Assembly: GCF_937997405.1 (NCBI RefSeq)
Contig: NZ_CALKTL010000005.1
Coordinates: forward strand, 1-22,092
Origin: an uncultured Campylobacter sp.
Lineage (GTDB): Bacteria > Campylobacterota > Campylobacteria > Campylobacterales > Campylobacteraceae
DNA: 22,092 nucleotides
Direction of reading: 5' to 3'
The position numbers and the translations under genes were made by a program. The notes below the pieces were generated by a model, which searched no databases, was not told where the DNA came from, and was given only the letters and a program-made list of their open reading frames with translations. Positions 1 to 7,472 of the stretch are shown piece by piece (the stretch's first letter is position 1; each line of letters opens with the position of its first letter).

Positions 1-714
1 CAAAACGGCGCGGATAAAATTTCAAATTTGCATGCGGGCGCGCAGAGTGCTCACGCAAGCATGGACGAAGACGCAAACGCGAGCTTGCGGAACGAGCGCG
101 CGAATTTCAAATCAGACGCGCAAAAAGACGCTAGCAGCGGTTTAAATTTAAGCGAAAATGTAAAAAACGCTCGCGAATGCGCAAACCAAAACGCGGATGA
201 GCCCGTGCAGATCGGCAGGCCTACGGGGCAAAAGTGCGAGTTTTGCGGCTGCGAGATGCTCGATATGCTGCGTCTTAAGGCCGATGAGCCGCGGCTTGCG
301 TTTCTGAATTTAAAGCACGACGCGATCTTTCGCTGCTGCCCGACCTGTATCGGTTCGGTCGTTTATTTTTGCAAGAGAGGCGCAGACGGCGAGCTGGAGC
401 TAAGCTATAAAGGCGAAGGATTTACGGAGAGTTATTTTTCGCAAGAGGACATGGCGCGACTGTGCGATATGAAATTTAAGCTAGGCGGCGAGGTTTCGCC
501 ATTTTACGGCTGCTTTGGCGAGCTTGATACGACCGTGGGAGGCTATCCGCAGTGGGTGCAGGACGCCGAGTATCTAGTCTGCCCTAGCTGCGGCGGGACG
601 ATGAAGCATCTAGCGCAGATCCCGTTTGGCGAGATGATAGGGGGCGAGGGCGTCATATACATGCAGATCTGCGAGAAATGCGAGGTTTTGGGCGGTTGCT
701 TTCAGTGCACGTGA
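1..714 (+). CDS. Cysteine-rich YwqG/DUF1963-like protein, 5' end cut by the window
   Basis: The frame is open from base 1, so the true start probably lies outside the window; TTG at 28 and ATG at 61 are possible starts but neither has a good ribosome-binding site. The first 60 or so residues are low complexity (Asn, Ala, Asp, Ser, Glu). The rest is compact and rich in cysteine pairs: a CEFCGCEM knuckle, RCCPTC, and near the C-terminus VCPSCGG and CEKCEVLGGCFQC, which suggests bound zinc. The segment GGYPQWVQDAEYLVCPSCGG followed by M-K-H-L-A-Q-I resembles the C-terminal signature of the YwqG/DUF1963 family (Gly-Gly-x-Pro-x-Trp-x-Gln, then CxxC, then Met-Lys-x-Leu-x-Gln). The function of that family is not established. 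It sits at the edge of a strip of degenerate accessory genes. Family assignment is moderate; a role as an immunity-type protein would be inference only. Confidence 0.6.
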   Translation, partial: QNGADKISNLHAGAQSAHASMDEDANASLRNERANFKSDAQKDASSGLNLSENVKNARECANQNADEPVQIGRPTGQKCEFCGCEMLDMLRLKADEPRLAFLNLKHDAIFRCCPTCIGSVVYFCKRGADGELELSYKGEGFTESYFSQEDMARLCDMKFKLGGEVSPFYGCFGELDTTVGGYPQWVQDAEYLVCPSCGGTMKHLAQIPFGEMIGGEGVIYMQICEKCEVLGGCFQCT

Positions 715-795
715 GAGCGGGGTTTTTAAAATTTGAATCCCGAGCCTGCACAAAAATCGGCATCGTGCTCTTTAAATTTAATCAAGACGGAGCTT

Positions 796-858
796 ATGGG
801 GCTATTTGGCCTTGGTAAAAAGAATAGGCGTAGTCAATTTATAAGCCATAAAATTTAG
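796..858 (+). pseudogene. 20-codon 5' remnant of an MGLFGLGKK-type gene
   Basis: The reading frame encodes MGLFGLGKKNRRSQFISHKI and then stops at TAG 856-858. The first nine residues are identical to the start of the intact protein at 2233, and the bases agree closely (ATGGGGCTATTTGGCCTTGG here, ATGGGGCTATTCGGTTTGGG there). A GGAG lies just upstream of the ATG. After codon 9 the similarity ends abruptly, so this looks like the head of a deleted or recombined paralogue rather than a functional small gene. It could in principle be a real short peptide, but nothing supports that. Confidence 0.5.
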
Positions 859-1179
859 CCTCGCCGGCGTTTTGCGCCATAACTAAATTTGGCTAATGAA
901 ATTTTATCAAAGCAGCTCGCAATGCAACCAAATATAAATCTGGCGAGCTTAAATTTTAAAAGTTGCAAATTTTTAAACAAGCCTGCCGCGCTATATCGGT
1001 CGTATCTAGCAGCAAACAGATTTGTAAGCGGCGAAATTTAAACAATGTCCGCAACGGTATCGGCATATCTAGCGATAGTAAAATTTTCATCTCGCACGCA
1101 GCCAAATTTATCGCCATAGACCCGTCGCTAAATTTTACAAACGGCAAAAGCTAAATTTCAAGCGAGAAATTTGCGCCGC
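859..1179. other. Non-coding or decayed stretch with AAATTT words
   Basis: No convincing gene. Short frames of about 63 codons exist on both strands but have no recognisable features or ribosome-binding sites. On the minus strand around 1120-960 one frame reads as plausible protein (YGDKFGCVRDEN, later SPLTNLFAARYDR) interrupted by a TAA; this may be a remnant of a decayed gene. I cannot assign it. Confidence 0.35.
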
Positions 1180-2033
1180 CTACCTGCTAAGCGCCTCCGC
1201 GACGTGATCCCAGCCGAGCGCTCTAGCATAATCGAGCGCGGTTTTGCCGTGGATATTTTTAGCGTTTTTATCCGCACCCTTAGCAAGCAAAAGCTCGATC
1301 CTCGTGCGGTTGCCCGCGATCGCCTCGTGGTGCAGCATCGTGTAGCCCTCATCGTCCGTGCGCGTGATCTCGTCCGGATACCCGCGCAAAAACTCCTCGA
1401 AATTTTTCTTCGTATTGACGCTCATCGGGTGCTCGGTTAAATTTTGCGGATGCTCCTGCTGTTCGTACGCCACTAGCACGACGCCCGGATCGCCGAAATT
1501 TAGCCCCCACGCCTCGTCGTGCTCGGCACGCTCGCTCTGGCTCATAGCTTTGCGCATCGCCTGCACGCTAAAGCCGCCGTAGGTCTTGCCCTCTATCGCA
1601 AACATCCAGTCGCTGATCTGCTCTAGCGGCACCGCGACTTGCTCGCCGTTTTTGATGTTGCTTAGCACGTTCGGGTCGTTTACGAGCACGCCGCAAACGC
1701 GCTCGCCGTCAAAATACACGTCGTTTACCCACATATGCTCGACCTCGGTGCTGCCGTTTAGCTCTTGCGAAAAGGCGACCTTGACGCGCAGGCAAAGCTA
1801 AGCGCGGGGACGATGCGGAGGCGCTCCCAGTACAGCTCGCGCCAGAAGTAGCGAAAGCTCTTTCGCGCCTGCTCGAATGCTTTTAGCATCGCCTCATCTT
1901 CGCCGTCCGCGTAAAACACGGGCTCGCTTTCTTTTGCGTCTTTTGCCGCGGCGTTTTCATCCTGTGCGCCTTTGCTATTGCTATCTTTCGAGCTCGCGTC
2001 ATCGCCGCCGAATAGTTTTTTAAACAGTCCCAT
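1180..2033 (-). pseudogene. DUF2314 domain plus ankyrin-repeat protein, disrupted by a frameshift
   Basis: Two minus-strand frames form one gene. The upstream part (2033-1758) starts MGLFKKLFGGDD, has a charged Ser/Asp/Lys/Glu linker and enters a DUF2314 domain at FWRELYWERLRIVPALSFAC. The downstream part continues that domain (HMWVNDVYFDGERVCGVLVN, then DWMFAIEG and GGFSVQAMRKAM) and ends in about one and a half ankyrin repeats (EGYTMLHHEAIAGNRTRIEL, then GADKNAKNIHGKTALDYA). The join falls at 1785-1790, where minus-strand TGCGCGTCAAGG has two extra bases: removing one GC gives in-frame Cys-Val-Lys-Val-Ala-Phe-Ser-Gln, the expected DUF2314 strand. Repaired length would be about 283 residues. 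The start ATG at 2033 has a strong AAGGGGAG site. DUF2314 (YegJ-like) proteins have no settled function. The lesion could be real, phase-variable or a sequencing error. Confidence 0.8.
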
Positions 2034-2063
2034 TTGCTCCCCTTAAATTTAGTTGAGATTCGT

Positions 2064-2069
2064 ATTGTA
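2064..2069 (-). promoter_or_regulatory. Candidate -10 box for the DUF2314-ankyrin gene
   Basis: Minus-strand TACAAT in an AT-rich context, about 30 nt upstream of the ATG at 2033. It fits the -10 preference of epsilonproteobacterial sigma-70 promoters, which depend little on a -35 box. Confidence 0.4.
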
Positions 2070-2197
2070 TTTTAAATTTACTTTCATTTGCCTGATTAAA
2101 ATAGCGGGCAAAATTTCACCGCGCGAGCCGTATAGCGGAGCGCAGAAGAGCAGGGGCGGTCTTACGGCTTGCGTTCCGCGCCCGCGCAAAAATTAGC

Positions 2198-2203
2198 TAT
2201 AAT
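2198..2203 (+). promoter_or_regulatory. Candidate -10 box (TATAAT) for the 352-aa gene
   Basis: A perfect TATAAT preceded by TTAGC lies 29 nt before the ATG at 2233; AAAGGAG follows at a normal ribosome-binding distance. Together with the minus-strand box at 2064-2069 it makes a divergent intergenic promoter region. Confidence 0.55.
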
Positions 2204-2232
2204 TACGTTTAAATTTAATTAAAGGAGAGATT

Positions 2233-3291
2233 ATGGGGCTATTCGGTTTGGGCAAAAAGGCTGAAAAAGCGCAAATCCCAAGCACTTTTGCCGGCAGAGT
2301 GGATAAATTTTGGGTGGAATTTAGCGGCGTGATAGATGAGATCAAGGCCGATCTGGCGGCGGAAGAGTTTGAAAAGGCGATGCAAAAGACTGACGAGAAG
2401 CTTCGCATCTGCCTTGCCGAGCCCTATTTTATGACGGGGCTTGCGGGCGATAAGCTTGATTTGGTGCTAACTCCCGAGGGTATGAGACACCGATTATTTT
2501 GGCTAAGCTTTATCAAAAACGCTATGCCCAAGCAGCTCGAGTCCAAAATGCTCTGCACGCTCGGAAAGCCGCGTGCGCCGCGAGGTATCGGCGGGATCGA
2601 GATGTATGGTACCCGCGTAAACGCCGAGGAGTCGATGATCTACGCGCAGTTTAACGAAAGCGACGTGGATATTAAAATTTACAACGCAAACCTAGCGGCT
2701 CTACTCGCGCAGGACGAGGGCAAGGCCTATAACCTTAGCTTTATCCTGCTCGACAATATGATTGGCGAAACGGCGATCATAAATACGCTAGGCGAGCTTG
2801 AGGTACTGGCCGAGCCCGAAGAAAACGGCGTGCCGCTAAGCGAATTTGCCGATCTGGTCGATGAGAAATTCGGCGAAAAAGCCGCGCGCGAACCGCTAAA
2901 AAATTTTTTTAGCTACGAGATGCAGCCGCGCGGTAGCGAGGTGCGCGAGGACGTGGTCGTGGGCACAACCTGCCTGCGAAATCTCATAGGCGAGTACTTA
3001 GGCGGCAAGCGCGACATCTATAACGAAGCCTTCGAGCTCGGCATCAAATTTTGCTTTCTTAGCGTAGGTAACGGCGGCGACATGCAGGCGGGCTTTGATC
3101 TGCGAAACAAGATCGAGGACGAGGAGCTGGAGAGCTGCGGCTCGTTTCTGGAGATAATCGGCGGTGCAACCGGGCAGAAGCACACATACATTGATCTCAT
3201 CTGCTATGACGAGGAGAAGCTGAAAGAAAAGGTGCAGCAGCTTTGCAAAAAATATGGCGCTAGTATCGAAATTCATGACTTTAAGCGGTAG
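2233..3291 (+). CDS. Uncharacterised 352-aa cytosolic protein (MGLFGLGKK type)
   Basis: Intact gene with a strong AAAGGAG site 7-8 nt before the ATG. No signal peptide or membrane segment. The N-terminal part has an FW-x-x-F helix (FWVEFSGVIDEIKADLAAEE) followed by a beta-rich region with YFMTGLAGDKLDLVLTPEG and RLFWLSFIKNAMPKQL, a pattern seen in unknown proteins that begin with 'FW-x-WF...'. The middle contains EMYGTRVNAEESMIYAQFNE; the C-terminal third repeats an alpha/beta layout ending KYGASIEIHDFKR. No catalytic motif was recognised, and I do not know its function. The first nine residues match the remnant at 796, and the divergent gene at 2033 also begins MGLF, so the three may share a related N-terminal leader. 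Context is a strip of damaged accessory genes; an immunity-like role is speculation. Confidence 0.75.
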   Translation: MGLFGLGKKAEKAQIPSTFAGRVDKFWVEFSGVIDEIKADLAAEEFEKAMQKTDEKLRICLAEPYFMTGLAGDKLDLVLTPEGMRHRLFWLSFIKNAMPKQLESKMLCTLGKPRAPRGIGGIEMYGTRVNAEESMIYAQFNESDVDIKIYNANLAALLAQDEGKAYNLSFILLDNMIGETAIINTLGELEVLAEPEENGVPLSEFADLVDEKFGEKAAREPLKNFFSYEMQPRGSEVREDVVVGTTCLRNLIGEYLGGKRDIYNEAFELGIKFCFLSVGNGGDMQAGFDLRNKIEDEELESCGSFLEIIGGATGQKHTYIDLICYDEEKLKEKVQQLCKKYGASIEIHDFKR

Positions 3292-3314
3292 CGACTTTGG
3301 TTTTTACCGCTACC
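3287..3314 (+). terminator. Weak hairpin at the 3' end of the 352-aa gene
   Basis: Arms GGTAGCG (3287-3293) and CGCTACC (3308-3314) form a 7-bp stem overlapping the stop codon. No clear T-run follows on the plus strand, so termination activity is uncertain. Confidence 0.3.
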
Positions 3315-3660
3315 AAAATTTCCGACTTAGACGGTAATGGACTCTGTTTTTTGCGGCAGATAAATTTGAAATTTTGCGCCATCGCGGAAAATAAATTTTA
3401 AAATTCTACGCCGCCGCGTAAAATAAATTTAAAATTTGCCGCGCCGCACGCTTTTCGTTCGGTTTTACCATTTTGCCGGCACGCGGTAAAATTGAGCGAG
3501 CCGTGGGCTTACGATATAAATTTTGGCGATTTAGCAGTAAATTTTAGTAAAATTTGCGAGGTTTGCAGCGCAAATTTGCAGCGATAAAATTTTGCGTTGG
3601 CTTCGGCGCAAAGTGCACCGATTAAGAAACTTAGGGAAGATAAAATTTTAAGGGACGAAC
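3292..3660. other. Intergenic stretch with AAATTT-rich degenerate repeats
   Basis: No gene seen in about 370 bases. It alternates GC-rich words (GCCGCG) with AT-rich ones (AAATAAATTTAAAATTT). The end of the stretch carries AAGGGA, a plausible ribosome-binding site for the broken gene starting at 3661. Confidence 0.5.
3349..3440. repeat. Degenerate tandem repeat, unit about 32 bp
   Basis: Two clear copies (3376-3408 and 3409-3440) share a core GCGxAAAATAAATTT followed by AAAATT; a weaker copy precedes them (about 3349-3375, TTGCGGCAGATAAATTTGAA). The copies differ at several bases. Read by eye. Confidence 0.4.
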
Positions 3661-4413
3661 ATGAAAATTATCTCGAAATTTAAAGATAATTACGATTTTA
3701 TGGTGTCAAAAATACGGGCTTGACGAGACTTTGGTCTATGACCGCAGAAACTCAGTGCGGACGAGCTATGGAGGCTTGACGAGGGCGATAAAAAGGTCTT
3801 TGAAAGGAAGCTTAGCGGGTACCGCTTTATCGGCGGCAAATTTATAAACTGGAGCAAAACTGACGTAAATAAACTGCCGCGCCTGCTTCACTCCATGATT
3901 TTCATCGGCAAAAATTTAGTCCATATTTTCGCCTCTCAGGGTAAAGCTTACACAAGTCTAGAGTTTGACGAGACGGAGCTAAGAAGGCAGTATTGGGAGG
4001 ACAGAACTTTGAGCTTTAGCGATGGATTTCGCGCCCATATCGTCTCATGGCTCAGCAAGGTCGGCGAGCAGGCTACGCGCGAGGAAATTTTGTAGCCCGT
4101 GGCGCTAGAGGGCGACTGCAAAACGATGCTAAAAAATATTGTTCGCGACGATAAAATTATAAGCAAAGATGAAATTTTAAACGCACCCATCGTATTTTTT
4201 AAGTTCACACAGGACATTCACACCGTAGCGATAAATCCACAGCTTAACGCGATGAGGTTTTATCTGGACGCCGATTTCGTCTGGCAAAGCTTAGTCGAGT
4301 TTTTATCCGCTAAAAAGGACGCCTCCGCTCCGACGGGCACAATACCAAATGATATAAAAATTGCCAGCAAGGGCTTTGACGTAAAGCACTCGTTTCGCCC
4401 AAAAATGAAATAA
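3661..4413 (+). pseudogene. MKIISKFKD-type conserved hypothetical gene with two frameshifts and an in-frame stop
   Basis: Begins MKIISKFKDNYDFMVS and would continue KYGLDETLVYDRR if one A were removed from the five-A run at 3708-3712. A second shift near 3745-3750 (two extra bases, AG, before AAACTCAGT) restores LSADELWRLDEGDKKVFERK and then the long frame GYRFIGGKFINWSKTDVNKL to SWLSKVGEQATREEIL. A TAG at 4093-4095 then interrupts it; the same frame continues PVALEGDCKTMLKNIV to HSFRPKMK and ends at 4413. Repaired length is about 249 residues. Proteins starting MKIISKFKDYYD are widespread conserved hypotheticals of unknown function. Three independent lesions make this a genuine decayed gene rather than a single sequencing error. 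Confidence 0.8.
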
Positions 4414-4709
4414 CTCGGTTCGCGTAGAAATAATCCGTGCAATCGTCGCTAGAATTTATCCCTCTTTACTTCGCTGTTTTGACGCGCCTCATAAATCGAG
4501 CTAAATTTTATAAATTTTTATAAGTTTAGACGAGCAAGCGCACGAAAGCTTAGGCGCAAAATAAAACACGGATAAAATTCCGCAAAAGCTCTTTCGCAAA
4601 ATTTTAAAAGAATTAAAATATTTCCTTGAGGAATTTTAGAATTCCGCATAAGGCAAATTTACAAAAATCTCGTAAAAAATATGGAATTTCGTGAAAATTC
4701 CGCAAAATT
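4414..4709. other. AT-rich intergenic spacer
   Basis: Lies between the broken gene and the end of folP. It repeats AAATTT, AAAATTTTAAAA and TTCCGCAAA-type words and has short inverted repeats such as GAATTTTAGAATTC. No gene or clear terminator was identified. Confidence 0.5.
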
Positions 4710-5852
4710 TTAAAATTTTACCGCAGCGGCGTCCATCGCGCGCATTAGATTTAGCATTTGAGCGTGTTCAAAAACATCGTGCGTGCGGATGATCGCGGCG
4801 CCGTTTAAAGCCGCGATCTGGTGCAGATACAGCGAGCCTGCGAGCCTATCCTCGACCGCGGAGGGGCTGTAAAAATCGATAACGCTCTTTCTGCTCGCGC
4901 CCACGAGCAGCGGGCAGCCGAAGTGCAAAAAATGCTGCAAATTTTTAATCAGTACCAAATTTTGCTCGGCGGTCTTGCCAAAGCCGATGCCCACGTCAAG
5001 GATGATCTTTTTAAGCCCCGCGCTTCGAAGCTGTTGCAAATTCTGCGCAAAAAACTCATCGATCTCGCCCATCAGATCGTCGTATTTGGGCGCAAGCTGC
5101 ATATTTTGCGGCTTTCCTTGCATATGCATCAGCACGTAAGCGGCGTCGTAGCGAAGCGCAAGCGGGGCGAGAGCGAGGTTTGCGCTGATGTCGTTGATGA
5201 TGCTAAAGCCCCGATCTAGCGCGAATTCCAAACAATACTCATCGAAGCTATCGAGGCTAAATTTAGCCTTTTCATGCAGACGCAGACGGTAAATTTCGCT
5301 CACGACATCCTTTATGCGCGCAAATTCCTCATTCCTGCCGCAGTACTGGCTGCCCGGGCGCGAGCTCACGCCGCCGATGTCGATGATAGCGGCGCCCTGC
5401 TCGATCATCTTTTCGATCTTATTGGTCGCCTCTTTTAAGCTTGCCGCACGGCTTGCGGGGTTGAAGCTATCGGAGTTGATATTGACGACGCCCATTATTT
5501 CGCAGCTTTGCGGCTTAGCAAATTTCTTGCCTAGAAATTTCGCGAGCTCTTTTAGCCCGAAATCCTGCAGTGCTTCCTTCTGCGCCAAAGCTTCGATCTG
5601 GCGGTCGTTTGCGATCAAAACCGCGTCCGTATCATCGCGCCCCAGGATCACCCCTTCGTTGCACGCAAGCTCGGCGCCGATACTAAGGGCATCCTGCTTT
5701 AAAATATTTGCCGCGGGCGCTCGCAGATCTTTTAGATAGAAAAAGTTTAGGCGCGATTTTTTCTGCATTATCGCTCGTCCAGCATTTCGCACGCCGATAC
5801 GCTCGCAAATCAGCGCAAAATCGGCTTCGTTTGAAATTTTATAAATTTTCAT
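4710..5852 (-). CDS. folP: Dihydropteroate synthase with N-terminal extension
   Basis: Condenses 6-hydroxymethyl-7,8-dihydropterin pyrophosphate with p-aminobenzoate in cytosolic folate synthesis; the enzyme is the sulfonamide target. The TIM-barrel signatures are present in order: MGVVNINSDSFNP (about residues 120-132), IIDIGGVSSRPGS (156-168), FSLDSF, FSIINDIS, YVLMHMQGKPQNM, ILDVGIGFGKTAEQN, LLVGASRKS and the C-terminal IIRTHDV. At 380 residues it is about 100 longer than classical FolP; the first 115 residues form an extra domain without a known motif, which I recall as normal in this class. The ATG at 5852 overlaps the end of holB by 4 nt, so it is the last gene of the rppH-lysC-hobA-holB-folP operon. 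Confidence 0.95.
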   Translation of the reverse strand: MKIYKISNEADFALICERIGVRNAGRAIMQKKSRLNFFYLKDLRAPAANILKQDALSIGAELACNEGVILGRDDTDAVLIANDRQIEALAQKEALQDFGLKELAKFLGKKFAKPQSCEIMGVVNINSDSFNPASRAASLKEATNKIEKMIEQGAAIIDIGGVSSRPGSQYCGRNEEFARIKDVVSEIYRLRLHEKAKFSLDSFDEYCLEFALDRGFSIINDISANLALAPLALRYDAAYVLMHMQGKPQNMQLAPKYDDLMGEIDEFFAQNLQQLRSAGLKKIILDVGIGFGKTAEQNLVLIKNLQHFLHFGCPLLVGASRKSVIDFYSPSAVEDRLAGSLYLHQIAALNGAAIIRTHDVFEHAQMLNLMRAMDAAAVKF

Positions 5853-6469
5853 CTTTTCTCCTCGATCATCAACAGTAACGGAGTAAGCACGGCGTGAGCT
5901 TTGGCGTTGTGCTCGGCAAGGTAGCTTAAGCGATCTATTCGCTGCAGCTCATCGCCGCTTAGCCTAACGCCTGCTTCGAAGCACTCTAGCGCGATCTCGC
6001 CGATGAGCGCTTTTAGCGCTGTTTTATCCAGCTCGCCCTTGCGCTCCAGCGCAATCTGTGCGTCGATAAACTCCACCGCTTCCTTTAGGCTAAGTCTGGC
6101 TAAGCTTAGCCCGGTGCGGTATCTGGGCTTTCGCACGCAGAGATTTTGCACCACGAGGCGCGAGCGGATGGTAGGCAACAGGGCGTTGATGAAGGGGGTG
6201 ATCAGGAAAAATACCGTATTTTTAGGCGGCTCCTCTAAAATTTTAAGCAGGGCGTTTTGCGCCTCCTCGCCGAATTTCGTAGCGGCGATGACGATGATCT
6301 TATCCTCGCGCTCGGCGACGTAGGCTTCGTCTATGATCTTTCGCGCCTCATCGATCTTAAGCTCGACGCTTTCGAAAAAGCGCAAATTTTTACGCGGAAT
6401 TTCGGCTAAAATTTTATCTTTAAAGCCCTCATAATCGCCCGTTAAAACGATCTGATTTATGATTTTCAA
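5849..6469 (-). CDS. holB: DNA polymerase III delta-prime subunit (short epsilon form)
   Basis: Part of the clamp loader that places the beta clamp on DNA. The protein is only 206 residues and starts directly at a region equivalent to the middle of the AAA+ module, with no Walker A P-loop. The diagnostic segment is FGEEAQNALLKILEEPPKNT followed by FLITPFINALLPTIRSR, which matches the delta-prime/gamma 'sensor' region including the SRx arginine. No zinc-finger cysteines are present, and the C-terminal collar domain is much reduced. This short form is usual in Helicobacter and Campylobacter. It overlaps hobA by 4 nt and folP by 4 nt, consistent with translational coupling. Confidence 0.9.
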   Translation of the reverse strand: MKIINQIVLTGDYEGFKDKILAEIPRKNLRFFESVELKIDEARKIIDEAYVAEREDKIIVIAATKFGEEAQNALLKILEEPPKNTVFFLITPFINALLPTIRSRLVVQNLCVRKPRYRTGLSLARLSLKEAVEFIDAQIALERKGELDKTALKALIGEIALECFEAGVRLSGDELQRIDRLSYLAEHNAKAHAVLTPLLLMIEEKR

Positions 6470-6999
6470 AGCACCACTTCGTCAAAAAGCACGGCGTCGA
6501 TACTTTTATCTAAAATTTTAAAAAGCTGGATAAGTTTGAGATCCAGGCTCGGATCGCTCTCGCTCATGTAGAAGCTGTTTTGCAGCCTCTCGTCGATGAG
6601 CCACAGATAGCTGTCCTCGTGGCTTTTGGCGATTTTGGCTAGCGGATGGTTGCCGTTGCCGATGTAAAAATATATAAAGCCGTTGGCAAACGCGAGGCTT
6701 AGCATATCGTTTAGCAGCAGCGCGTCCTCTAGGCTATTTACGCCGCCGCGGTAGAGCGATCGCAGCGAAAAAAACGGCAGCAACGGACGAGAGTTGGTCG
6801 AGGAGTTGATCTTTTTGATGATGTATTCGCTAAACCAGCTCCGCTCATCGTCGCAGATGACGATGAAAGCAAAGCCGTCGTGGAGAAATTTGAGCTTTGA
6901 AGCCAAAAGCGGCGTCCAATCCTCCTTGCGATCCTCGAGCCACTCAAGTCCGGGCTCGGAGCGCATCGCCGTGACGCTCCAAGTGTGCAGATCCTGCAT
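6466..6999 (-). CDS. hobA: DnaA-binding replication initiation regulator HobA
   Basis: HobA is the epsilonproteobacterial counterpart of DiaA; a tetramer binds domain I of DnaA and promotes ordered DnaA assembly on oriC. The 177-residue length fits the family. Visible features are the N-terminal WSVTAMRSEPGLEWLEDRK segment, the hydrophobic strand GFAFIVICDDERSWFSEYI and the later FIYFYIGNG and SYLWLIDERLQNSFYMSES, together a SIS-like alpha/beta fold without catalytic residues. Recognition rests both on sequence and on its fixed position between lysC and holB, the order I recall from H. pylori (HP1229-HP1232). The start at 6999 shares one base with the lysC stop codon. Confidence 0.92.
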   Translation of the reverse strand: MQDLHTWSVTAMRSEPGLEWLEDRKEDWTPLLASKLKFLHDGFAFIVICDDERSWFSEYIIKKINSSTNSRPLLPFFSLRSLYRGGVNSLEDALLLNDMLSLAFANGFIYFYIGNGNHPLAKIAKSHEDSYLWLIDERLQNSFYMSESDPSLDLKLIQLFKILDKSIDAVLFDEVVL

Positions 7000-7472
7000 T
7001 ATTTATCCAAATCGTAGGCTTTATGCAGCGCGCGCACGGCAAGCTCGCCGTATTTGGCCTCTACGATCATCGAAATTTTAATCTCGCTCGTGGAGATCAT
7101 CTGGATATTTATCCCTTCGTCCGCAAGCGTCTTAAACGCCTTGCTAGCTATGCCGCTGTGGCTTTTCATACCAACGCCGACTAAAGAAACCTTTACGATA
7201 TCGGCGTCCGATTCGATGATGGAATTCGGATTTGGATTTACCTCTTTCATTACCCTATAGGCCGTTTCCAGCTCGTTTTGCGGCACGGTAAAGCCTAAAT
7301 TCGTCTCGCCGTTTCGTCCGATATTTTGCACGATCATATCGACGTTGATCTCCTTGCTTGCAAGCGCGGAGAAAATTTCAGCCGCGACGCCGGGGCGATC
7401 CTCTACATTTCTAATCGTAATTCTTGCTTGATTTTTATCCAGTGCAATGCCGCTAATTACCGCATCTTCCAT
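6999..7472 (-). CDS. Possible internally initiated aspartokinase beta subunit (ACT domains only)
   Basis: Within lysC, the minus strand reads ACAGGAGAAGAAAAGATG, an AGGAG Shine-Dalgarno sequence (plus-strand CTCCT at 7481-7485) 8 nt before an in-frame ATG at 7472. Initiation there would give a 157-residue protein MEDAVISGIALDKNQ... containing both ACT domains and no kinase domain. In Corynebacterium and Bacillus, in-frame internal initiation in the aspartokinase gene gives a beta subunit of similar size that forms alpha2-beta2 enzyme. The ribosome-binding site is seen; use of it in this organism is inferred. Confidence 0.45.
   Translation of the reverse strand: MEDAVISGIALDKNQARITIRNVEDRPGVAAEIFSALASKEINVDMIVQNIGRNGETNLGFTVPQNELETAYRVMKEVNPNPNSIIESDADIVKVSLVGVGMKSHSGIASKAFKTLADEGINIQMISTSEIKISMIVEAKYGELAVRALHKAYDLDK

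Noticed and set aside
3349..3440. CRISPR array
   Set aside because: Copies are adjacent without unique spacers and are too degenerate; no cas genes are present.
4715..4960. Selenocysteine or recoding signals near the operon end
   Set aside because: No in-frame UGA or recoding structure was found in folP; its frame is continuous.
5314..5739. 141-codon plus-strand frame opposite folP
   Set aside because: Antisense shadow of a well-supported gene; Ser/Leu-rich composition typical of reversed codons.
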